From Zychaea mexicana (Eukaryota > Mucoromycota > Mucoromycetes > Mucorales > Lichtheimiaceae), in assembly GCF_025766255.1 (NCBI RefSeq), contig NW_026516680.1, positions 186,001-250,000 on the forward strand: 64,000 nucleotides of DNA, written 5' to 3'. Positions 50,890 to 60,842 of this stretch are shown here, piece by piece. A program made the position numbers and the translations under genes. Within the stretch, counting starts at the first letter, position 1; every line of letters starts with the position of its first letter. The notes below the pieces were generated by a model, which saw only the letters and a list, made by a program, of their open reading frames with translations, was not told where the DNA came from and searched no databases.

Positions 50890-50935
50890 CTTTAAAGGTT
50901 TAAAAAAGTTTATACAAAACTTAAACCTTTTAAAG
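50890..50935. repeat. Hairpin-forming inverted repeat
   Basis: CTTTAAAGGTTTAA pairs with TTAAACCTTTTAAAG (one bulged base), and the loop side AAGTTT/AAACTT can extend the stem. In an element with a Rep gene such a hairpin could be a replication origin or terminator, but no nonamer lies in the loop. Confidence 0.5.
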
Positions 50936-51087
50936 AATTAAAAAAAAAATTAAAAAAAAAGTTAAAAGTTTCAAAAATAAAAAAATTATAATCTAAATTT
51001 TTTATTTTTTCATACATATCTTTAAACAATGATTTACCTTTAATCAATAAAACCTTTTGAAAAATTACAATTAAAGATTAACCCCCT

Positions 51088-51375
51088 ATGTGTATGATTG
51101 CATGTAAGCCCTGTATGGATAAATTAAATGATACTTATAATTGTAGTTTTATTGATGAACTTATTTTAAAACTTGAAAAGGAAAAATATAAGTATAAAAG
51201 GTTCTTTAATTCATACTTTAGATATTATATTGATTTAATAAAAGCAAAAGAAACAAATAGGGATGATATTATGCAAATATATCAAGAGCAAATGCAGAAG
51301 TTAATCATTGAATATAGTCAGATATATACAGATGAAAATGGAAGTGAAGATGAAGATAGTGATGATTCTGATTAA
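51088..51375 (+). CDS. Small acidic protein of the composite element
   Basis: 95 codons, ATG to TAA, no TAG inside. It begins with a Cys-containing segment (MCMIACKPCMDKLNDTYNCS), continues as a predicted helix rich in Lys/Tyr/Glu (ELILKLEKEKYKYKRFF), and ends in an acidic tail (ENGSEDEDSDDSD). No known family. Same AT-rich codon use as the Rep gene, so probably part of the same element. Confidence 0.55.
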   Translation: MCMIACKPCMDKLNDTYNCSFIDELILKLEKEKYKYKRFFNSYFRYYIDLIKAKETNRDDIMQIYQEQMQKLIIEYSQIYTDENGSEDEDSDDSD

Positions 51376-51384
51376 AATTATATT

Positions 51385-51475
51385 GGCCATTAATGGCTAT
51401 ACCGGTTAGGACAGGCTTATTAACTATAACAAAATCAATAAACAACTAACAGCTAGACAACTAATAGTAGGACGC
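51385..51475 (+). repeat. 91-bp direct repeat, left copy
   Basis: Colinear without gaps with 55451-55541 (offset exactly 4066). GGCCA.T.ATGG.TATACCG lies at its start and 22 identical bases, TAGACAACTAATAGTAGGAC plus GC, at its end; the middle is diverged. The first part is itself nearly palindromic (TGGCCATTAATGGCT). Confidence 0.75.
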
Positions 51476-51742
51476 TAATTTTAAGAATTCAGGGGACCGG
51501 CTATGGTTATGATGATTTTAATGCAATCTAGTAACCCTAGATGACTTATTAGCTAAGATATGTCAGGATAGCCAAATTAATTTTTATTGAAATAATTCAT
51601 GCACGAATGTCTTGGCATGCATACATTTAAATTTTTGAAAAAAATAAAAATTGAATTTTTTTTTAATATAAAAATAACACCACAGAATATAAAGCAAAAT
51701 ATATTTGTTATATTTTTTATTTTTATTACTTCAACAATCGAC

Positions 51743-53860
51743 ATGAACCAACTCAACCTTCTCGCATTCTTAGCCATTATGGCTGAGTTTGTTCCTACTT
51801 TAGGAGTTACATTGACGCTCTTAATTGAAAGAGCAAAACACCTTGCTGAAAACCATCAGCATATTGAGTATGAACCTCTTGTCACACAACTGAGGTCAGA
51901 ACTCGAAAAAGACCTTACACAGGCTAAAGTAGATAAAAAAACTAAAGATAATGCATACAATAAAATAATTGGAAGAATTCGAGAATATGTGAGATTCCTC
52001 AAATCCTCAAATCCTCAATTTTCTGATGCAATGTTAGAGGGTAACACCTCTGGTGCAGATTCCTCGCAGGGCGGCAAAGAATTCCGATTCCAAAACACTA
52101 AAGGGCTGTTCATATACATTTGTAAGGACTTCCATTTAACAAAAGAGCAAATCATGGAATGGTTTATAAAACATGAATGTATTGGTTATCGAATTGAAAA
52201 GGCAATTGCATGTGATGAAATTGCACCAGAAACCAATGAGAAACATGTACACATATAGATACAATTGGATGAGCGGTTCGACACAAAAACAGCACGTAAA
52301 CTCTTTACTATTGATGGTGTTACTCCAAATATTAAACCAGGTGGTAATCCACAAAAGTCTATTAGCTATTGTATGAAAGGAAAAGATTATATTTGTTATA
52401 ATATAGATCCAAATTATGAAATTAAAACCAGAAAAATGCACCAACAGTTACTTAGATATCAATTAATTACTAAGCAGCTTAATATATGGAAGGCTACCGA
52501 AATATATCCAGAATTACTATAGAAATATGATACTGTAAAATCAAATTTAAATTCTTACTTTCATGATGCAGATATGGAAAATAACCTTGGAAATAAATTA
52601 CATATGTGGTCTATGTTTGGTATTGAAACAATGTTTAGTGGCAAAAATAAGATACCACAATACTGGATTGTAGGTCCATCAAATGTAGGTAAGACATATA
52701 ACATTGATGTATTAGAACAAGGTGGTCATCGAGCATATCTAATGAATAAAGAAAATGATTGGTCAGATTATAAGGATGATGATTATGATTTTATGTATAA
52801 TGAAGAAACAGGTTCTGGTTTCAAATTAACATTTTTAAACCAAATGTTAGAAGGAACACGGTTAAAACTTAATAGCAAATTCACAAAGTCAATAACTAAA
52901 AAGAAAAATATGCCAATAATACTGAATAGTAACTATATGCTGCACATGTTATACAAAAACAAATCAGTATATGAGTTAGAGCCAACGCTCAATCGTTTAT
53001 ATATTATCTATGTTGATAAGAACCGTAAAGGTCATATAATATGGAATTCATACACAATGAAGGTGAAGGATTATGAAAATAAATTCATGTATTATGAAAA
53101 CATGGATATGTATGAGGACTTATACAAAGGTGAATTCAAAAACGAATACCAAGATCAGCATACATTTATCTGTTATGCACATAATAGTGGTCAGGATGAT
53201 ATTAAAAAATATACACCGATGGATAAAACAGTAGAGGAACTACAAGAATTAGCTGATACAGAAGAATATATGAAGGAACAAGAAGAAAAACATAATAGTA
53301 ATAATACACAGAACAATAAACAATATAAACCGCCTCAACAAAATAATAGAGGATGGTCAACTGTAAAGGTACCACCATCAGTAGATTGTAGGCATTGGGA
53401 AGATGTGTTTAATGATATAAAATGTGATGATGTTGTAAATGATACTACTGATTAGGAAAACCCACCAGAAGATATAGAGAAACATAAATACATAGATGTA
53501 AGTACATCTGAATCAGAGAAAAGCAGTGACTGCAACATACCAAATAATATACCAAAACGTAAAAAGGAAAAAAGACACATTAAAAATAAACGGAGAAACA
53601 AGCAAATAGTAGAAGAAATACAGCCAAAAGAATCTATTAAAAAGCATAAGGATATAAAACAGGCTATAATAGATGATATAGATATAACAAAAGAAACCGA
53701 CGTCAAAAATAAATCAACAGATACTAATATAAGTACAAGTATAACTAATGAATGCATAAAACATAAATATAATTGGGCAAGTAAACGAAAGGTTGATGCG
53801 GTCAGTTTCAATATGAAATTTTTTAATAAGCAAATAAGTAAGAGATTAATTTAGAGCTAA
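51743..53860 (+). pseudogene. rep: CRESS-type Rep (HUH endonuclease + SF3 helicase) with in-frame TAG codons
   Basis: One frame runs from an ATG at 51743 to TAA at 53858-53860, interrupted only by TAG at 52256, 52520, 53453 and 53852. The Rep endonuclease motifs are in order: motif I-like LFIYICKD (about 52109), motif II HVH (52244-52252, just before the first TAG), motif III YCMK with the catalytic Tyr (52367-52378). The superfamily 3 helicase follows: Walker A GPSNVGKT (52673-52696), an acidic Walker B region (NEETGSGF) and motif C IILNSN (about 52914-52931). The C-terminal extension is Lys/Asp-rich. Such proteins nick and unwind DNA for rolling-circle replication in CRESS-DNA viruses and plasmids. 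The annotation as pseudogene depends on UAG being a stop. The start could be another upstream in-frame ATG (51599). Confidence 0.8.
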
Positions 53861-55334
53861 ATACCATGTGTGGCCATATATTCATGTAGCATTTCCCGGG
53901 AATTAAACTTATCAACTGTTAACCAACTATTATCTTTTACACTATATCCAACCCACTTAACCTCAAATATGTACTTATTATCAGTATACACATGTCCTAC
54001 AATCTTCTCAATTTCATATGAATTACTATGTTCTATATTTCTCTGTTCTCTTTGATTTTTTCTCTTGCGTTTAGATGTATTATTTTCAGTTTCGTCCTCA
54101 CTATCTATAGCCATATCTATCGATTGATTAATGTTAAGCTGTAGAAATTTCTGCTGCATGTCAACCATTTCATTATATTCAGTATTTACTTTTTGCTCAT
54201 TTGAAAATACTAAGTCAAGTTTGTTTTTCTTACTTGGGAATTCAAAATCTTTTCCATACCATAATTTATGATGTAGTTGTACCTCTATATTATACTTATT
54301 TACAAATCGCCATATATTAGTAAGAATACAAGCAACACAAAACTAAATATTATAATATCTTATATCGGTTATTTGCAATGCTGCATGATTATTATTAAAT
54401 CGTTCAAATTTAGAGCCTATCATAGAGAACTGTGCTTCTATTGCTGAACGAAATGATCCAAACTTGTTATTAAAGTATGTCTCATTGATTATTAACTTTT
54501 GTCCTGGTTCTTTTCTTGTGGGATGTAAAAAATTACGATCATAAAAACTATATCCAGCATCTGTCGCATTATCTTTAAACTTTTGTATAAATAAGTTATA
54601 TCCACCATCCATTCCTAAACAATCTGCCTCACTTATTTTTTTATATAGTTTCATATTAATAAACATAGTACCATCATTTCCGATAGCACATTTTTCAGAT
54701 ACTGAAACATGTGTAATTATTTCATTCATATCCTGTATAACTTGTGTACGTACAGCTGGCCCTTTTAATTTATATGAATATAACTATGAATGTGACTCAT
54801 TTGGTTTATAATACTTTATTTTACTATCATGTCCATCAATAAATAGTGTAACATTCTTAAAACCATCTGGATTGTTTATTATTGCTGATAGAATGCGAAT
54901 ACGTGGTGATGAGAACATACTATCTAGATCTTGTTTTACCTTTTTATTCAATTCATTATAGTTAGTAATCCAGAACTGCTTATATAAATCATAAAATGTT
55001 GCATATAGCATAACAGTATGCATATCCTTTCCTGATACACCTGATACCATATGATATAATAATGTAAGTCCTTTTTCAATCTCGCAGTATGGCCCTGGAT
55101 ATTCAATATTTCCATATAAAACTGTAAGAAATAAAATACAGGTATAAATCCAAATCTATTAAGTAATACATCCTTTATATCATTTATTGTATTATTCTTC
55201 ATATCTTTAATAGCTGTTCTATGATTAAATCTATGTTGCATTTCAGGCCAAGATTTATCAAGAAAAGTCCATTTATTATTAATTAAATTTTTAATTTCGA
55301 TATCGAGTTGTTCAGTGTGTTGTGTTGTGTTCAT
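53851..55334 (-). pseudogene. DDE transposase with C-terminal chromodomain, in-frame TAGs and one frameshift
   Basis: The N-terminus starts at ATG 55334 (MNTTQHTEQLDIEIKNLINN). Near 55155 the frame shifts by one base. From there a single frame runs to TAA at 53851-53853, broken only by TAG at 54784-54786 and 54343-54345 (plus one at 53857-53859). DDE_4/Harbinger-like motifs are LFIDGHDSKI (first Asp, about 54838), YSYKLKGPAVRTQVI, CLGMDGGYNLF (second Asp, about 54608), and SAIEAQFSMIGSKFERFN (Glu, about 54437). The final 70 residues are a chromodomain (YEIEKIVGHVYTDNKY then FEVKWVGYSVKDNSWLTVDK). A chromodomain could steer integration to marked chromatin (inference, as in chromoviruses). Confidence 0.75.
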
Positions 55335-55450
55335 TTTTATTTGTTGTTATGTACTTTAAACAATCGCTCTTTTTTTTCTCGTGGGAGGCTACCAATATAA
55401 ATAAAAAAATTCAATTTTTATTATTTTTATTGTAAATCAATAATTAATTC

Positions 55451-55541
55451 GGCCACTGATGGTTATACCGATCATAGCAATTTGATTATCTATATTACAG
55501 CTAGTAGATTATAATTGGTTAGACAACTAATAGTAGGACGC
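55451..55541 (+). repeat. 91-bp direct repeat, right copy
   Basis: Partner of 51385-51475. Its end coincides with the right edge of the AT-rich element. Confidence 0.75.
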
Positions 55542-56371
55542 CACAGGTTGATCAGGTCTGCGAAAAGAAGCTTGATTCTGGTATCATTGTTGCATTGACT
55601 ATGCAAGGAAACGGCCAAATCCTTTTTGATACGTGCTTCGGAAGATGACTTGATTACGGTATATGCAATTCGCTGGAATAGTCTTGAAGCAATCGCTGAC
55701 GAGTTTTCGTTGTCTATTGATTTATTCACACCTTCATGATTACAGTAGGTAAACACTGTATACAGTTGGCAGTAATGTGGCAAAGCGAGATGACTTGAAG
55801 CACGACAAAGGAAATAAGTGCTTGGATGGTGAAAATGTGATCAAAGCTGTCTTGCTTGGCCAACCAAATTGAAGGGCTCGATTGACTGTGTTGATTCATT
55901 TGACTCTATATCCTTGGCTTTTGTCCAGCTGTCTTGGTCGATAAATATCTTAGTATGTTTTGGTGATGCAGCAAAGTAAAAAGCCAAAGGTCCCACTTTG
56001 GGCTCTTCGTTCCGATCGAGGCGAACGATTAACATAATGAGACAATCGCATGATTGGGTGCCAATTACCAGCTTGGAGCCATCCCTTGTGCTTTGGATGC
56101 ATGGCCAGAGGTTTGGGTACATTGGAGTGGTTGTGAGGATTGAGGAGGTAGCCAAAGTAGACAGTTCTCGGTGGATGTCAACTGATTTGGTTCGACCATA
56201 AACCTCTACCGTATTCACAAGATTGGCTTCACCATTGTTGACATTCATCAGGATTGAACCTGCCAAGCCTTGGGCACAGGCAAACTTGACATATAGCTCA
56301 TGCGTCCAATCTTTGTTGAGTAAGAGTGCTGTCGTTTTGTCTAATTCGAAATATTGGTAGCCAGAAAGCAT
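55542..56371 (-). pseudogene. Unrecognised gene truncated by the composite element
   Basis: The ATG at 56371 opens a frame that runs 276 codons to the element edge with a single in-frame TGA (55841-55843, possibly a mutated CGA). GC content is near that of the host genes. The text is protein-like (GYQYFELDKTTALLLNKDWT; GSKLVIGTQSCDCLIMLIVR; NSSAIASRLFQRIAYTVIKS) and stops being so exactly where the AT-rich DNA begins. No domain is recognised. The missing 3' part might lie on the far side, below 50837. Confidence 0.5.
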
Positions 56372-56441
56372 TCCTTTTAAGTATCATTATTTAATGAGAA
56401 ACTAAATGTCTTTATTTTTTAAAAATAGTGTTATTTAATTG

Positions 56442-56560
56442 ATGCTATCTAATTTTATTAATTTATTAAAAAAAATGTTTACAAAAATTTCTTTTAAAAT
56501 TTTAGCGATCGCCCTATTCCCCCTTCGTATCCTGTAATTAACTTTAAACTTAGTTTGGGT
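56442..56560 (+). repeat. Upstream direct repeat A of the plasmid block
   Basis: Similar to 57806-57925: both begin GATGCTATCTAATT and contain (G/A)TTTACAAA, then TTTTAG(C/T)GAT(C/T)GCCCTATT and CCCTTCG. Several differences between the copies are C/T. Each lies just upstream of a coding frame, so they may be promoter or leader sequences. Confidence 0.65.
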
Positions 56561-56759
56561 TATTTCTAGTTATTGGTTTAAAATACTTATTTATGGATGT
56601 AATAGATTATTATAAACTTATTATTCTTTATTACAGAATAATATTATATCTATTATTAAGTTTATTAAACACAAGTATTACTATTCTACAGATAAAAATC
56701 ATTTTAGATTTGTATCTGTATTTTTAATTCCTAATATTCTAGTTGATTCTATTCATCTT

Positions 56760-57671
56760 TATTTTATAGAATTTATTCACTTCTTAAATGATAATCTCTC
56801 TAATATTTTTACAGGCTCTTTAGGTTTAGTATTACTAGGTTTATTAATTTATATAAGTTCTGCCCCCAATTCATCTAATACAAATCCTTCATCAAAAAAT
56901 ACTTTTAATGTTAATTTTGGAGATGGAGGTGCAGGGTCAAATAATCATCCATCAAATAGTAATTCTAATAATGATAAACTAAATACTTCTCCTGGAGTTG
57001 CTGCGGGAGTTATTTCTAGAATAACAATAACTGCTGCAGTTAAAATTGCAAAAACAAATCCTAGAAATGGATTGTTTTAAGGTGTTGTTGGTACTATTGG
57101 TGGTTTTGCTACTTATGGATTAGGTGAAATGATGAATCATAACTATGAAGAAACAAACAAAATGAGAGAAATGTGTGAAAGAATGTATTATCACTCTATT
57201 GAAAGATCTGGTAGTCCTCTACTAGATGGAAACTTCAAAATTAATTCTCCAAATGAAAATAGTAATAATTTTATAGAATTAATTTCAAAATTCATTGAAA
57301 ATCGACAAGATATATTTAATTTATCAAATGAATATTTTAGAGGTAGTGATAGAAATCCTACTCCTATTTTAATTTTATGTGTTTGTCTATTTATATTTAA
57401 TAGAATTCTTGGTTGTTTCTTTTTAATTATAGGTATGTTAAGTAAACTAATTAAAATTGAAGAATGAGAATTTATTAAGAATAGACCTTTATTACATAAA
57501 TTAGTTTGCCTTATTATTTCATTAAGAGATTGGAATAATTTTGTATTATTAATAATTATGTTATTATGTCATATTGGAATTTTAGCTATTTGCTATTATT
57601 TAAACGAATCATTCTGGGTTGATGATTCATATAAAAGATTATTATTATTATTTTATAATAATAATAAATAA
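56760..57671 (+). pseudogene. Plasmid membrane protein, mitochondrial code
   Basis: Read with TGA as Trp, the frame runs through FTGSLGLVLLGLLIYI, a low-complexity Asn/Ser stretch (GGAGSNNHPSNSNSNN), a Gly-rich segment (PGVAAGVISRITITAAVKIA), and hydrophobic helices (PILILCVCLFIFNRILGCFF; NNFVLLIIMLLCHIGILAIC) to TAA. One in-frame TAA at about 57078 (likely CAA to TAA) breaks it. Unknown function; similar small membrane proteins accompany polymerases on mitochondrial plasmids. Confidence 0.5.
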
Positions 57672-57805
57672 TCTCCCATGATATCAATATTTATTATCAT
57701 TATTTTATAGAATTCTCCCCTGGTACCTTGATTTATGCCTTCTCGTGGCGGTACTGTAAGTATAGATAATTAATCTCAAAACTAAATAAATCATTACTAA
57801 AAATT

Positions 57806-57925
57806 AGATGCTATCTAATTACTTACTTACTTTAAAAATATGATGTTTACAAACTTATTCTATATTTTTAGTGATTGCCCTATTTTCCCTTCGAATACCT
57901 GCAATTTAAACTCTTTTACAGAGCT
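57806..57925 (+). repeat. Upstream direct repeat B of the plasmid block
   Basis: Second copy of the 56442-56560 repeat, upstream of the RNA polymerase reading frame. Confidence 0.65.
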
Positions 57926-57979
57926 TATTTCAAGTTACATCAGGATTAAAACACCTGATGGTTTAATTACTAGTAATAT

Positions 57980-59480
57980 CTAGATTAATACTCCGGATAA
58001 TTTACTTTCAGCTTTATTACCTTCAGTGGTATGTATAAATAAAAACCCTTCAAAAAATAATATTTTAAATTCAACTTTTAATGGTATAAAAGATTTTTCT
58101 CTTACAAATGAAAATTCTAGTGGTTATATTACTATTAAAGAAATTTTATCAAACGATACTTTATCTCTTAAAGAAAAACAATTAAATTTAGAAGAAAAAT
58201 TACATTCTTTATGGTTGAAAAAACTAGAAAAAATGAGTAAGTCTAAGGATTTCTGAAATATAAATCCTAGGTTTAGAAAATTTTTAAATAACTATAAGTT
58301 ATTAGAAGATGACTTAAAAATGTATTTTGAAAATGAAAAATATATTAGAAACAAAAAATATCTTTTTATGTTTAAAGAAATAGATAAATCCTTGATGCTG
58401 TTCTTGATTTTAAGTTTGTTAATCCCCTTTATTATGAAATATGAAGATTATAAAGAACAATTAGTTATAACTTTATTTCATATATAGATTAGGAAAAACT
58501 TTATATAAAGAATATTTATATCAAAAATATATTAAAGAAGTTGATGATAAATCTCAGGATATTATAACTTTTAATTTATATTTGAAGAATTTTACAATGA
58601 ATGAAGAGAATTTTATTAATATTGGTGGTACTGTTAATAGTTATTTGGATATGAAAAGTGATCTTTTTAATATCCTAGAATGATATGATGTTAAAAGTAA
58701 AAAAACTCATAGAGAAATTATTCCTAGTTACCAATAAAAAACTATATTAAATATTTAGGTATGATTAATGGTCATGAATTACCTATAGTATATCCACCTA
58801 TTTATTGGGAATGAAATGATAACAAAGAATTTAAGACATATGGTGGATATATTACTAATAATATTAAGAATTTTAATCCTTTAATTAGAAGTAAAAGATT
58901 TACTGAATCAAATATTAAATTTATAAATAAAATGACAATTAAAATGGTTAATTATATGTCATCTATTGGTTTCAATATTAATCTTAAAGTATTAGATTTT
59001 CTAATGAATCTGCTACTTAATGATGATTTAATTATTAGAACATTACATTAGGAGACAGATGAAATGAGTGAGATTATTAAAAAGAATAATAAAGAAAAAG
59101 AATTTGAAATTACATCTCATAATAGTAAATTCTTATATAATAATTCAATTTTAACTATTGCTAAACTTTATAGAGATGTTGAATAATTTTATTTTACTTT
59201 CTTTTTAGACTAGAGAGGAAGAGTTTATTGCCAAGGGGGTGAATTAAATTTCCAAGGTGGTAAATTAGCAAGATCATTATTGTTATTCAAAAAAGGTAAT
59301 GTATTATCTGAAAATGGATTAAATTCTTTAAAGGTTTATGGAGCAAATGCCTTTGGATTAAATAAATTATCTATTACCAAAAGATTAGAATGGGTTGATC
59401 AACATTTTTCAGAAATCTTAGATTTAAATTCAGGATTATGGAGAAAAGCTGATGAACCTACAGGATTTTTCACCTCCTAG
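57980..59480 (+). pseudogene. T7-like single-subunit RNA polymerase of a mitochondrial plasmid, truncated
   Basis: Read with TGA as Trp, fragments in order are GINGHELP-like text near 58760, PIVYPPIYWEWNDNKEF, KTYGGYITN, then YFTFFLD and RGRVYCQGGELNFQGGKLAR, LKVYGANAFGLNKLSITKRL and EWVDQHFSEI. D-x-RGR-x-Y, the QGG..LAR..L.F motif and the Y.AN..G..K segment are landmarks of phage-type RNA polymerases. In-frame TAG (about 58486, 59049, 59211) and TAA stops break it, and it ends abruptly at KADEPTGFF where foldback-element DNA starts, well before the C-terminal catalytic residues. Confidence 0.75.
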
Positions 59481-60842
59481 CAGACATTTGAACTTTTATT
59501 TAGGCAGAAGGGATTTAATTTTAGGCAGAGTGGACATGAATGTTAATCTGAGTGGACAGGAATAAAAGTTAATCTAGACATGAATAATAATTGATCTGGA
59601 CATGAATGAAAATCAAGCTGGACATGAATGAAAATCAAGCTAGACATGAATGAAAATCGATCTAGCCATGAATGAAAATCGAGCTGGACATGAATATAAA
59701 TTGACCTGGACATGAATAAAGATCGATCTGGACATGAATATAAAACGATCTAGACATGAATATTACTTGACCTGGACATGAATATAAATCGATCTGGACA
59801 TGAGTAAAATCAATGTGGACAAAATAAAAATCAATCTGTACATGAATGAAAATCGTTCTGGACAAGAATAATAATCAATCTAAACATGAATAATAGACAA
59901 CCTGAACATAATAACAGTCAACCTGGACATTGTTTTAGTCAACTAAGACATAATAAAAGTTGAAGTAGATAATATATTAAGTGTAGCAGAGCAGAATATT
60001 TGAGTACTTAAGATTTTCAATTCAAGTCAAGACATAATAGAAGTTAAGCAGTGCAAAGCCAATGTCACAATATAGTAGTATGGCTGTTTCACTCGTGACA
60101 AGAAGCTTGTAGGCTAATGTACAGGAAATGGCAAGGGTGCATCAGAGATCACTACTGTATGCATAAGCCTATTTTGCTGCTGTGGGAACAGGGCCTGAGC
60201 GTTTCCCCTCCATTCATTTTACCCGGATTGAGTTTGAAACAAACTGGAGGCTGGTGGCTGAGGTAGGTGGAAAGTGTGGGGTTTGTTAGCAGCAGTATAG
60301 AGGAAAAAAACAACAACTAAAGATCCTTTTTTTTTCTCATTACCATTTGCCACGGCAAATCAACAGCTTCGACGCACACTTGTAAATGGCTCCTACTCTC
60401 TTCACGATGAATAAAAACAAAGAAAACAAAACGGCACAATCCACGGATTTATTGAAAAACGAAATGAAGGTAACTGTTTTCTTGAAAAAAGCATGTGCTC
60501 AAGATTGATAAGGAGTAGACCGCCGTTACTGCTTAAAAAACGCTGGGTAAGTGAACGAGGGAAGGAAAAGGTTACTGGTTGTGCTTGAGGTATAGCTTTA
60601 GTGGAGATATTATCATCCAGAATTACTGCTTCTTTCTCATTTTCTCTGTATATACTTGATGCACCATCTTGCACCATTTTAACGTCAGACTTGCGTGCGT
60701 AATACAACATCGTCCTCTACCTGCACAAACGATTCGTACTCACAACAAGAACGACGCAACAATCTTCTTCTCCATTACTCATACACAATCATATACAACA
60801 TGGCGCTGATCCGCCATTGACTTGCAAAATATACAGCCTGGC
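58736..60842 (+). repeat. Left arm of a giant palindrome
   Basis: Inverted match to 61895-64000, axis near 61368. The arms are close to identical but not exactly so: CTCCTAGCAGAC at 59473 against CTCCTAGTAGAC on the other arm, and a 1-bp length change near 60146/62589. The outer 745 bp is mitochondrial-plasmid polymerase; the rest is a foldback transposon arm. Confidence 0.92.
59525..59960 (+). repeat. Tandem array of a 20-21 bp unit, left arm
   Basis: Roughly twenty degenerate copies of CTGGACATGAATGAAAATCG(A)T. Because 21 is a multiple of three, the minus strand stays open as a repetitive 67-codon frame (FIHVQIDLYSCPGQ-like), which is a repeat effect and not a gene. Confidence 0.85.

Larger units (their letters stand above)
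50837..55541. mobile_element. AT-rich composite element: CRESS-type Rep facing a DDE-chromodomain transposase
   Basis: A block of about 4.7 kb, far more AT-rich than its flanks. It carries a small acidic protein gene (+), a Rep-like gene (+) and, convergent with it, a DDE transposase with chromodomain (-). The right edge is sharp at 55541 (TAGTAGGACGC), where an unrelated minus-strand reading frame is cut off. The left edge is less sure: GCGTC at 50837 is the inverse of the right-end GACGC, and GTTAAATTAATTATAA loosely mirrors the right end, so short imperfect terminal inverted repeats are possible. A 91-bp block near the right end recurs in direct orientation at 51385-51475. Ambisense genes around a large intergenic region resemble a circular Rep replicon; the DDE gene resembles a cut-and-paste transposon. 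Confidence 0.65.
56440..59480 (+). mobile_element. Decayed mitochondrial-plasmid DNA
   Basis: A very AT-rich block in which TGA falls at Trp-like positions (LEWYDVK and PPIYWEWNDNK), as in the mould mitochondrial code. It holds a membrane-protein frame followed by a phage-type RNA polymerase, the gene content of fungal mitochondrial linear plasmids. Several TAA/TAG stops and shifts show it is no longer active. The 58736-59480 part is repeated in inverted orientation at 63256-64000. Confidence 0.75.

Noticed and set aside
59662..59865. 67-codon repetitive frame (and its mirror at 62871-63074)
   Set aside because: It is a by-product of a 21-bp tandem repeat staying open in one frame; the same array is degenerate elsewhere and no start context is evident.
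60402..60710. 102-codon frame in the palindrome arm (mirrored at 62025-62333)
   Set aside because: No domain; both copies sit in a foldback arm whose inner part has no coding character. Probably chance.
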